Part shown: positions 1 to 5,393 of the stretch, one piece after another | How positions within the stretch are numbered: the stretch's first letter is position 1 | Layout: each line of letters opens with the position of its first letter | Assembly (NCBI GenBank): GCA_012514445.1 | Contig: JAAZAI010000079.1 | Location: forward strand, 1-5,393 | Length of the DNA: 5,393 nucleotides | DNA from: Lentisphaerota bacterium | Lineage (GTDB): Bacteria; Verrucomicrobiota; Kiritimatiellia; RFP12; UBA3636 | Reading direction: 5' to 3' | The notes under the pieces: generated by a model | What the model saw: the letters and a program-made list of their open reading frames with translations, nothing else | Databases searched by the model: none | Told to the model about the DNA's origin: nothing | Made by a program: the position numbers and the translations under genes

Positions 1-1656
1 ACCGCCACCCCGGCGATCAAGGTCAACCAGGTCGCCTACAGCCCATTGGCCAAAAAACGCTACGCCTATCTGGGCTGGTGGGCCGGCGATCTCGGCGCCG
101 TCGACTACGCCACGCTCGACCGCTTCGAGGTCGTGGACGAGGCCACGGGCAAAACCGTTTTGAACGGCGCTCTCGCCGACCGCCCCGACCCGGCCGGCAA
201 CACCGGCGAACGCGTCCGCGAGATGGATCTGGCCGCGCTGAAGACAGGCCGCTTCCACGTCCGCATTCCCGGTCTCGGGCGCTCGGCCTCGTTCGCCGTC
301 GGAGGCGAACCCGTCCGCGACCTGTATGTCCACACCCAGCGCGCGTTCTACCACCAGCGTTGCGGCTTCCCGCTTCAGAAACCTTTCACGACGTTCGAAA
401 AGCCGGCCTGCCATCTCTGGGTCTACGAGTCCGGCAAGATGGCCGATGACGCCTCGTACCGGCCCGAGACGGGCGAGGCCAAGCGCGAGTACCGCGGCGG
501 CTACCACGACGCGGCCGACTTCGACTGCTTCACCTACCACCTGCGCGCCACGGCGGAGAATCTCGACGCCTTCGACATGGCCCCCGCCGCCTTCAAGGAC
601 GGCGACCTGAACATTCCCGAAAGCGGCAACGGCATTCCCGATCTGCTCGACGAGGCCGAATGGGCACTGCGCTTCTGGCGCGAACAGCAGACCGCCGATG
701 GCGCCGTGCCGAAGGGCCGGTGCAACGACCAGGACTCACGACGCCAAAACCAGGTCAAATGGGGCCCCTACGGCATTTTCCAGCCGGACGTGGAGTCGAA
801 CTTCGAATACGCCGCCACCGCCGCGTCGTTCGCGCGACTCTATGCGAAGCACGACGCCGCCATCGCGAAGCGCTACCTCGATTCGGCGGCCCTCGCCTAC
901 GACTGGGCCGTCAAGCAGCCTGCCGATCCCAAGGCCGAATCGCGAAGCTCCTTCCTGCTCTGGGCATCCGGGGCGCTCTACCGCGCGACGGGCGACGCCC
1001 GCTACCAAGACGCCATTGTCCGTCTCGACGCGGACGGCGTCCGCGTGCATTGGAAGACGGCGCACCACAGCCCCTTGTTCCGCTGGCCGTATCTTCGCTG
1101 CACCCTTCCCGGCGTGAAGGCCGACATCCAGAAGAAATTCCGCGACGACATCGTCCGCTCGGCCGACGTCCAGCTCGACAAGCGGCTCGACGGCGACGCC
1201 TATCGATGGGGCGGCGACAGCGCGCGCGGCATGGGCTGGGGCAATGCCAACGGCGGCGGCCACCACGCCGACGTCCTGCTGCGCGCCTGGTGGCTCACCG
1301 GGGAGCAGAAGTACCTCGACGGCGCCAGCCTGAACGCCGACTTCCAGCTCGGCTGCAACCCGCTCTCCAAAACCTTCATCACCGGCATGGGCGCGCGTCC
1401 CCCGCTGCACCCGCAAATCTCGGCGTTCCTGTACGAGAAGCCCGGCAAGCGCGGCGGCACGGTTCAGGGCATCACCATCTACGGTCTGACCGACCGCGAC
1501 CCCGCCAACTGGCATCCCGCCGGGCGCCCGCGCCTGCGCCGCTGGCGCGACCTCGGCAACGGCGGCGCCGAGATCTCCAGCGAATTCACGATCACCGAGA
1601 CGATCGGCGCCTCCGCCATGCTCTACGCCTCGCTCTACGCGCTTGAGACGAAGTGA
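1..1656 (+). CDS. Glycoside hydrolase family 9 enzyme (cellulase-like), 5' end missing
   Basis: The frame is open from base 1 to TGA at 1654-1656, giving 551 visible codons. It opens with IKVNQVAYSP at residues 6-15, the first strand of the Ig-like domain (CelD_N type) that precedes many GH9 catalytic domains, so the start and any signal peptide lie upstream. The TTG at 46 falls inside this strand and is not the start. The Ig-like domain covers about residues 6-100 and the (alpha/alpha)6 catalytic barrel about 110-551. Diagnostic GH9 motifs are GGYHDAADFD (residues 166-175; Asp170 and Asp173 match the water-activating pair), NIPESGNGIPDLLDE (204-218), LGCNP...TGMGARPPLHP (about 454-471), and SEFTITET near the C terminus, where Glu528 fits the proton donor. 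All catalytic acids are therefore present. GH9 inverting enzymes cut beta-1,4-glucans and related glycans; some are exo-acting beta-glucosidases or glucosaminidases. The usual HPHHR motif reads HPQIS, so endoglucanase activity is not assured. It is probably co-transcribed with the GH42-like gene 34 bases downstream. Confidence 0.92.
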   Translation, partial: TATPAIKVNQVAYSPLAKKRYAYLGWWAGDLGAVDYATLDRFEVVDEATGKTVLNGALADRPDPAGNTGERVREMDLAALKTGRFHVRIPGLGRSASFAVGGEPVRDLYVHTQRAFYHQRCGFPLQKPFTTFEKPACHLWVYESGKMADDASYRPETGEAKREYRGGYHDAADFDCFTYHLRATAENLDAFDMAPAAFKDGDLNIPESGNGIPDLLDEAEWALRFWREQQTADGAVPKGRCNDQDSRRQNQVKWGPYGIFQPDVESNFEYAATAASFARLYAKHDAAIAKRYLDSAALAYDWAVKQPADPKAESRSSFLLWASGALYRATGDARYQDAIVRLDADGVRVHWKTAHHSPLFRWPYLRCTLPGVKADIQKKFRDDIVRSADVQLDKRLDGDAYRWGGDSARGMGWGNANGGGHHADVLLRAWWLTGEQKYLDGASLNADFQLGCNPLSKTFITGMGARPPLHPQISAFLYEKPGKRGGTVQGITIYGLTDRDPANWHPAGRPRLRRWRDLGNGGAEISSEFTITETIGASAMLYASLYALETK

Positions 1657-1690
1657 GCGCCCTGCTCCCCGACCGCCCGTAACCCCGACA

Positions 1691-4570
1691 ATGCGCATCG
1701 CCGTCTTCCACGATCCCGCCTTCAAGGCCATGCCCACCTACACCGCCGCCGACGCCGCAGCGGCGCTAAGCGCGGCAAATCACGACGCCGCCACCGTGGA
1801 CGCCGCCGGGCTTGCGCGGCTTGACCGGCGTCAGGCCGATGTGCTCGTGCTGCCGTATGTCGACGGCACGTTCAGCGAGGCGGCGCTCGCGGGGATGGTC
1901 GGATTCCACGCCGCGGGCGGCGGGCTCGTCGTGCTGGGCGACCTCCCCCACCAAGGGCCCTGGTATCCGCTCCGCAACATGCAGGGCGACCGGCTCCGAC
2001 TCACGCGGGGGAGCGGCCCGTTCCGCATCGACGGTCTCTCGGCCAGCGGCCGCGACATCCTCGGATGGGACGCCCTGCCGGACCCCGCCTTCTTCGCGAG
2101 CCGCATCCTCCCCGCGCTGCGCATCACGTCTCACCCGCCGGACATCGTCCATCGCCTGCTGATTTCCAACGACCGCGACATGGCGTGGCACGCGACGCCC
2201 GTCATCGCGGTCGAACGACACGGCGCTCCGTTTCTGGGCGCGCGGTTCGCGATGGTCGCCTTCAACGGCGGGGAACCCCGGGAAAACACGGCCGGCGTCT
2301 GCGACCTCCCGTGGCGGCACGACCCCGGACTGCTCACGCGGGAATGGCGGGGCATGAATCCGCTGCTGCAGCGCCTGGTCGACTGGTGTCGGCCGCGCGA
2401 TCTCGCCGTGCGCCTCGACGTGACGCCGGTCCATCGCGAAAACGACGCCACCGCCGTCTCCGCCTGCGTGCGCAATCTCGGCAACGCGCCGATGCGGATC
2501 ACGCTTCGCCTCGACGGACGCGACACCGGGCCTTCGCATGACCTGCCGCCGGGCGAGCACCACATCCCGCTGCCTCTCCCTCCGCGTTCCTTCGGCATCC
2601 ATCGACACGTCCTCGTCGCGACGCGAGACAGCGGCGGCGAAGCCCGCCACGAAATCGCCGAATACGTGCTTCCCGACGACGCCCCCGATTTTCCCGGCTA
2701 CGGCTTCTCCACCTACTGGTCGTTTCCTGGCGGCAGGCCCGTGGAAGCCTTCTTCGCATTCTGCCGCGAGATGCAGGGGCGAGGGTGCCAATACGTGCGC
2801 GTCAACATCCCCTGGGAGGACGTGGAGCCGGAACCGGGACGCTACGACTGGACCCTCCCCGACGCCATGCTCGCCTTCGCGCGAAACTGCGGCCTGCGCC
2901 TGCGCTTCTGGATGTTTCCGACCACCCGGGGCTCCGGTCTGGGCGACGCCGGCGTCCCCGCGTGGACGCTGCGGGAACCGGCGATCGCCGTCGATGGACG
3001 TGTCGGGAACTTCCCCACGTTGTGGAGCCCGTTCTACCGCCGCCACTATTTCGCCATGGTCGAGGCGTTCGGGCGCCGCTATGCGGATGCGCCCGAACTT
3101 GATCGCATGGTGATCGACTTCGGCAACTCCGACTTCCCCTACGGGTATTTCTACTACGGCGGCGACAACACCCTGTTCGACTACTCCCCGCACGAGGCCG
3201 CCGCCTTCCGCCAGTTTCTCGTGCGCAAGGGCGTTGAGACCCCGGAGGACTTCCGCGTCCCCACACCCGCGGACATTCCGATGTGGCGGGAGTATCTGGC
3301 GTTTCGCCAGTGGTCGGTCCAGCAGGGCGTCCACGAAGTGGAGGCGATCCTCCGCAAAGCCTGCCCCAAAAAGATTCCAGACGATTTGCCGGGACACGGC
3401 GCTGGCTCCATCGCCGACTTGTCCTCCTTCGGACTCGACGTGAAAAAACGCCATCGCCACGAAGAGCCAACGGAGGAGGACGAGTTGTGCCGCCTCCACA
3501 ACGCCGGCGCAAGCTGGGGAGGTGAAGCCTGGCAGGTCGGCGCGCGCTATCCGGAATACGACGACGCCCTCTTCCAGTCCCTGCGCCTCGACGCGGACTA
3601 CCTCTCCCTGCCCGGCGTCGATCTTGGCGTGGACGGCGACGACGTCGCGCGCATCGGCTTCATCCGCCGCACCGTGATGGGTGCCCGGCGCGAGATGCCG
3701 GAAGTCGCGATCTTCGACCGGCTGGAGTGGAACGCCTGGCAGTCGCTCGCGCAAGTCGGGTCGCGACTGGACGTCGAGGTCGATCTGCTGCAACCCGCGC
3801 ATCGCCACGACTTCGCGGGCTACAAGGCCGTCGTCCTCCCGCCCGACCCCTGGGGCGCCCCTGGCACGATCACAGGCGGCGGCAGCGGATGTCTCGTCCC
3901 GCAGGACGCCGCCTGGTGGTCTCGCCTGCGTTCCGCAGTGGAACGCGGGTGCAATCTGCTGCTCTTTCCCGGAACCGTGGCCGCTGAGGGTCTGCCGCTC
4001 CGCGAATCGCTCGGCCTTCCCGACGTCCGCTACGGCGAACGCGGCGAGCGCGTCGCACACTGGCCGCAGGCGATGGGCGGCGGCGCTTCGCGAGGCCGGG
4101 CGCGATCCGTCGACGTTCCGGGGGATGTGGCGGTGACGGACGAACACGGAGCACCGCTTCTCGTCCGGCACCCCGTCGGACGCGGCGCGTTCTGGTTCGC
4201 CGGCTACGACACGCTCGCCGACAGTCTCGACGGGGCCATCCACTGCGAACGCGACGCAACTTACGGTCGCCATACGCTGACGCGTTTTCTGAAGGTCGTC
4301 GGCGTTCGCCCGAACAACCTCGACACCGGGCACGCCAATGCCTGGAAGAGCGTCGTCCGGCGCGGATCGCACCGGTTCCTGCTCGCCTTCAGCCACCGCC
4401 CGGAGGCGGTGCCGGTCGTCTTCTCGCTTCGCGCCGAGACCTCGATCGCATCCGGCTACGATCTCGCGACCGGCGAGCGCGTCGACCTCCAGGCGGCACG
4501 CCCCGGGTGGTGGCGTCTGGAACTCACGCTGCCCCCCCGGCAGGGGCGGTACATCCTGCTGAAACGCTAA
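1691..4570 (+). CDS. GH42-like (beta-galactosidase-type) multidomain glycoside hydrolase, atypical active site
   Basis: This is a complete gene of 959 codons. ATG 1691 is preferred over the upstream TTG at 1643: it directly precedes a beta-strand (RIAVFHD), whereas the extra 16 residues are basic, proline-rich and overlap the GH9 gene. No clear Shine-Dalgarno site precedes it. Domains seen: a Rossmann/class I amidotransferase-like domain (1 to about 235; DVLVLPYVDG and GGGLVVLGDLP); a beta-sandwich, perhaps CARDB-like (about 236-330); a TIM barrel (about 338-665) starting with the GH42-type YVRVNIPWEDVEPEPGRYDW; a second amidotransferase-like domain (about 671-855) where GH42 enzymes carry their trimerisation domain; and a C-terminal beta domain (about 860-959). 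Glu612 in SWGGEAW is the best nucleophile candidate. The acid/base position reads GNSDFPYG (478-485) rather than Asn-Glu, so activity is uncertain. No signal peptide is seen, suggesting an intracellular role on oligosaccharides. GH42 membership rests on pattern recognition; a separate unnamed clan GH-A family is possible. Confidence 0.75.
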   Translation: MRIAVFHDPAFKAMPTYTAADAAAALSAANHDAATVDAAGLARLDRRQADVLVLPYVDGTFSEAALAGMVGFHAAGGGLVVLGDLPHQGPWYPLRNMQGDRLRLTRGSGPFRIDGLSASGRDILGWDALPDPAFFASRILPALRITSHPPDIVHRLLISNDRDMAWHATPVIAVERHGAPFLGARFAMVAFNGGEPRENTAGVCDLPWRHDPGLLTREWRGMNPLLQRLVDWCRPRDLAVRLDVTPVHRENDATAVSACVRNLGNAPMRITLRLDGRDTGPSHDLPPGEHHIPLPLPPRSFGIHRHVLVATRDSGGEARHEIAEYVLPDDAPDFPGYGFSTYWSFPGGRPVEAFFAFCREMQGRGCQYVRVNIPWEDVEPEPGRYDWTLPDAMLAFARNCGLRLRFWMFPTTRGSGLGDAGVPAWTLREPAIAVDGRVGNFPTLWSPFYRRHYFAMVEAFGRRYADAPELDRMVIDFGNSDFPYGYFYYGGDNTLFDYSPHEAAAFRQFLVRKGVETPEDFRVPTPADIPMWREYLAFRQWSVQQGVHEVEAILRKACPKKIPDDLPGHGAGSIADLSSFGLDVKKRHRHEEPTEEDELCRLHNAGASWGGEAWQVGARYPEYDDALFQSLRLDADYLSLPGVDLGVDGDDVARIGFIRRTVMGARREMPEVAIFDRLEWNAWQSLAQVGSRLDVEVDLLQPAHRHDFAGYKAVVLPPDPWGAPGTITGGGSGCLVPQDAAWWSRLRSAVERGCNLLLFPGTVAAEGLPLRESLGLPDVRYGERGERVAHWPQAMGGGASRGRARSVDVPGDVAVTDEHGAPLLVRHPVGRGAFWFAGYDTLADSLDGAIHCERDATYGRHTLTRFLKVVGVRPNNLDTGHANAWKSVVRRGSHRFLLAFSHRPEAVPVVFSLRAETSIASGYDLATGERVDLQAARPGWWRLELTLPPRQGRYILLKR

Positions 4571-4650
4571 GCGTCTCATAATAGAAGCGACCAAAACACG
4601 CTTGTTTTCACTCAAGACGATTATGAGACGCTTAGCAAGTAGTTTTTTTT
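4566..4650 (+). terminator. Probable rho-independent terminator built on a perfect 17-bp inverted repeat
   Basis: The arms GCTAAGCGTCTCATAAT (4566-4582) and ATTATGAGACGCTTAGC (4620-4636) are exact reverse complements separated by 37 bases. Six bases after the second arm there is a run of eight T's (4643-4650). The first arm contains the TAA of the GH42-like gene (4568-4570). Inside the loop, AAAAC (4593-4597) can pair with GTTTT (4604-4608), or AAGCG (4585-4589) with CGCTT (4599-4603), which would make the loop compact. The position just after a gene and the T-run on the + side support termination of the GH9/GH42-like unit. The long loop, the low GC of the arms (7 of 17) and the gap before the T's are unusual. 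A small mobile or dispersed palindromic element is the alternative. Confidence 0.6.
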
Positions 4651-4760
4651 CATGAAACAACCGGCTTGCTTCCGGATCGCGGTTCGACGATTCTGCTGAA
4701 CGGGAAGTCGAGGCGCATTCGACTCGGGGGCCGGGAGCCCCATCGGCTAGCCAAAAATAG
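4651..4760. other. Intergenic spacer with small possible hairpins, no gene seen
   Basis: Between the T-run and the promoter there is no convincing gene. Two short self-complementary pairs are visible: AGTCGA (4706-4711) with TCGACT (4719-4724), and GGGGC (4727-4731) with GCCCC (4737-4741), the latter with a five-base loop. They sit side by side and could form consecutive hairpins in a transcript crossing the region, but neither is followed by a T-run and both are short enough to occur by chance. The only + strand ORF here, ATG 4652 to TGA 4699, has 15 codons and no Shine-Dalgarno site. Confidence 0.3.
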
Positions 4761-4767
4761 TTTTTGC

Positions 4768-4796
4768 TTGACTATTATCCATCGCGATGGCAGAAT
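4768..4796 (+). promoter_or_regulatory. Sigma-70-type promoter of the third gene
   Basis: TTGACT (4768-4773) matches the -35 consensus TTGACA at five of six bases. After a spacer of exactly 17 bases, CAGAAT (4791-4796) matches TATAAT at four of six, including the final AAT. The region just upstream is A/T-rich (CCAAAAATAGTTTTTG, 4751-4766), unlike the GC-rich surroundings. Transcription would start near 4803-4804, leaving a leader of about 56 bases before ATG 4860. TATTAT at 4773-4778 is an alternative -10 hexamer but has no acceptable -35 sequence 17 bases upstream. Confidence 0.55.
4779..4790. promoter_or_regulatory. Perfect 12-bp palindrome inside the promoter spacer, candidate operator
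   Basis: CCATCGCGATGG is its own reverse complement over all 12 bases and lies between the -35 and -10 hexamers, directly abutting the -10. A dimeric regulator bound here would cover the promoter and block RNA polymerase, which would suit substrate-inducible control of a glycan-degradation gene. The palindrome with a central CG is the sort of symmetry seen in LacI-type operators, but no regulator gene is in the window and the family is not identifiable from the site. Confidence 0.4.
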
Positions 4797-4803
4797 GCCC
4801 GCC

Positions 4804-4845
4804 ATGAATTGGTTCAACGGCTCCGGTAGAAACACACCTGCCTGA
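4804..4845 (+). CDS. 13-codon micro-ORF in the leader of the third gene (doubtful)
   Basis: ATG at 4804 opens MNWFNGSGRNTPA followed by TGA at 4843-4845. The ATG lies at or within a base of the transcription start predicted from the promoter, so it could only be read as a leaderless message. Its stop codon overlaps by one base the AAGGA Shine-Dalgarno site of the next gene, an arrangement that could couple or modulate translation. The peptide has no run of one amino acid typical of attenuator leaders. It may be chance. Confidence 0.15.
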   Translation: MNWFNGSGRNTPA

Positions 4846-4849
4846 AGGA
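4845..4849 (+). promoter_or_regulatory. Shine-Dalgarno site for the third gene
   Basis: AAGGA lies within the purine-rich stretch GAAGGAAGAAG (4844-4854) and ends 10 bases before ATG 4860. This fixes the start of the exported protein at 4860 rather than at the in-frame ATG ten codons later (4890), which would remove half of the signal peptide. Confidence 0.65.
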
Positions 4850-4859
4850 AGAAGCCACG

Positions 4860-5393
4860 ATGAAAACAAGCCTGCTTGCAGCAGCCTCGATGATCGCCCT
4901 CGCCGCATCGATCGCCCTGGCCGCGGACATCCACGTCGACAGCGCCGCCGCCGCCCTCGACGCGGATCCCGGCGTCGCGCGGCTGGCCGATCTCAAGCCG
5001 CTGGCGCTCCAGGCGCATGGACTGCGCCGCGCCGGCGCGACGTCGCCCACGACCGTTCAGGTCGTCATCGGAGCGTCGATGACCGGCGCCGCCGGCAAAG
5101 CGGAGGCGTACCGCATCATCGGCGAGGGCGACCCGGCCTATGCCTACCGCGACTTCGTGCGACCGGTCAAGGCGGCGATCCTCAACGAGCGGAAGAACGC
5201 GGAGTTCACCGTTCCCGAAGGCTTCGCCGCCCCGAAGGCGGCCGACATCCGCAGCCTCACGCGCACGGTCGTCGAGCTGACGCTCCCCGCGCCGCTGAAG
5301 GAGGGCGGCGCCTACCACGTCGTCGCCATCGGCGTCGGAAGCGAAATGGTGACCGCCGGCAAGACCGCCGCCTCCTTCATCTACCGCGCCGCC
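4860..5393 (+). CDS. Exported protein with N-terminal signal peptide, 3' end missing; possibly a second GH9 enzyme
   Basis: ATG 4860 follows a good Shine-Dalgarno site, and the frame stays open for 178 codons to the last base, so the gene continues beyond the window. Residues 1-21 are a textbook Sec signal peptide: Lys2, a hydrophobic stretch (LLAAASMIALAASIALA), and an Ala-Leu-Ala site with cleavage likely after Ala21. The mature part is Ala-rich and then beta-strand-like, with VQVVIGASM (about 67-75), AYRIIGEGDPAYAY (83-96), TVVELTLPAPLKEGGAYHVV (136-155) and ASFIYRAA (171-178). This looks like an Ig-like/beta-sandwich domain with a 'pl..g..Yhv' pattern. In some multidomain GH9 proteins a comparable domain ends just before the IKVNQVGY strand, the point at which the visible part of the upstream GH9 gene begins, so a tandem GH9 paralogue is plausible. 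This is inference; no catalytic motif is visible. The GC-rich third-position bias and lack of stops support a real gene. Confidence 0.75.
   Translation, partial: MKTSLLAAASMIALAASIALAADIHVDSAAAALDADPGVARLADLKPLALQAHGLRRAGATSPTTVQVVIGASMTGAAGKAEAYRIIGEGDPAYAYRDFVRPVKAAILNERKNAEFTVPEGFAAPKAADIRSLTRTVVELTLPAPLKEGGAYHVVAIGVGSEMVTAGKTAASFIYRAA

Noticed and set aside
46..48. TTG as the start of the GH9 gene
   Set aside because: The frame is open upstream to base 1, and the residues before it (IKVNQVAYSP) belong to the conserved first strand of the Ig-like domain.
1643..1645. TTG as the start of the GH42-like gene, overlapping the GH9 stop
   Set aside because: It would add a basic, proline-rich 16-residue tail with no domain match. 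ATG 1691 sits directly before the first beta-strand.
660..1646. A 328-codon + strand frame inside the GH9 gene
   Set aside because: Very Arg/Ala/Pro-rich and without motifs, while the overlapping GH9 frame has all the family signatures.
736..1737. A 333-codon minus-strand frame opposite the GH9 gene
   Set aside because: It is low-complexity, without recognisable motifs, and mirrors the GC bias of the GH9 coding strand.
1766..4660. A 964-codon open frame on the minus strand covering almost all of the GH42-like gene
   Set aside because: Its translation is Arg/Val/Gly/Ala-rich with no recognisable domain. Long antisense frames are expected opposite high-GC genes with strong third-position bias, and the + strand frame carries clear domain motifs.
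4652..4699. A 15-codon ORF (MKQPACFRIAVRRFC) just after the T-run
   Set aside because: It has no Shine-Dalgarno site, no promoter between it and the terminator, and no recognisable features.
4676..4700. GGTTCGAC near 4681 resembling a tRNA T-loop
   Set aside because: No pairing T-stem, anticodon arm or acceptor stem could be assembled around it on either strand.
4650..5318. A 222-codon minus-strand frame opposite the exported-protein gene
   Set aside because: It runs against a + strand frame that has a promoter, Shine-Dalgarno site and signal peptide. The minus frame shows only Arg/Gly-rich sequence.

Overview
The window is GC-rich (roughly two thirds G+C by eye) and carries bacterial carbohydrate-degradation genes, all on the + strand. 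Nothing in it fixes the taxon. The gene content (GH9 and GH42-like enzymes), high GC and weak Shine-Dalgarno use at one start would suit a polysaccharide-degrading member of the PVC group (Kiritimatiellota, Verrucomicrobiota, Lentisphaerota) or Planctomycetes. That is an inference, not a demonstration.

Layout. (1) 1-1656: the 3' part of a glycoside hydrolase family 9 gene. The reading frame is open from base 1, and the conserved N-terminal strand is already under way there, so the true start lies upstream. (2) 1691-4570: a complete 959-codon gene, 34 bases downstream and probably co-transcribed. It encodes a GH42-like (beta-galactosidase-type) protein with an extra Rossmann-like domain in front, and it lacks the usual Asn-Glu acid/base pair. 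(3) 4571-4859: a lower-GC intergenic stretch. It begins with a perfect 17-bp inverted repeat that includes the stop codon of gene 2 and is followed by eight T's (probable terminator). It ends with a good sigma-70-type promoter whose spacer contains a perfect 12-bp palindrome, then a 13-codon micro-ORF and a Shine-Dalgarno site. (4) 4860-5393: the 5' part of a third gene, still open at the window end, encoding an exported protein with a clear signal peptide and a beta-rich N-terminal domain.

How it fits together. The GH9 and GH42-like proteins look like one transcription unit for breaking down a beta-linked plant or algal polysaccharide or its oligosaccharides. The third gene has its own promoter and possibly its own operator. 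The end of its visible part resembles the Ig-like region that precedes the GH9 N-terminal strand in some multidomain GH9 enzymes, so it may be a second GH9 enzyme in tandem; this cannot be settled inside the window. No RNA gene, CRISPR array, transposase or phage gene was seen. The most unusual points are the altered catalytic site of the GH42-like protein, its two flanking amidotransferase-like domains, the degenerate GH9 substrate motif, and the palindrome inside the promoter.
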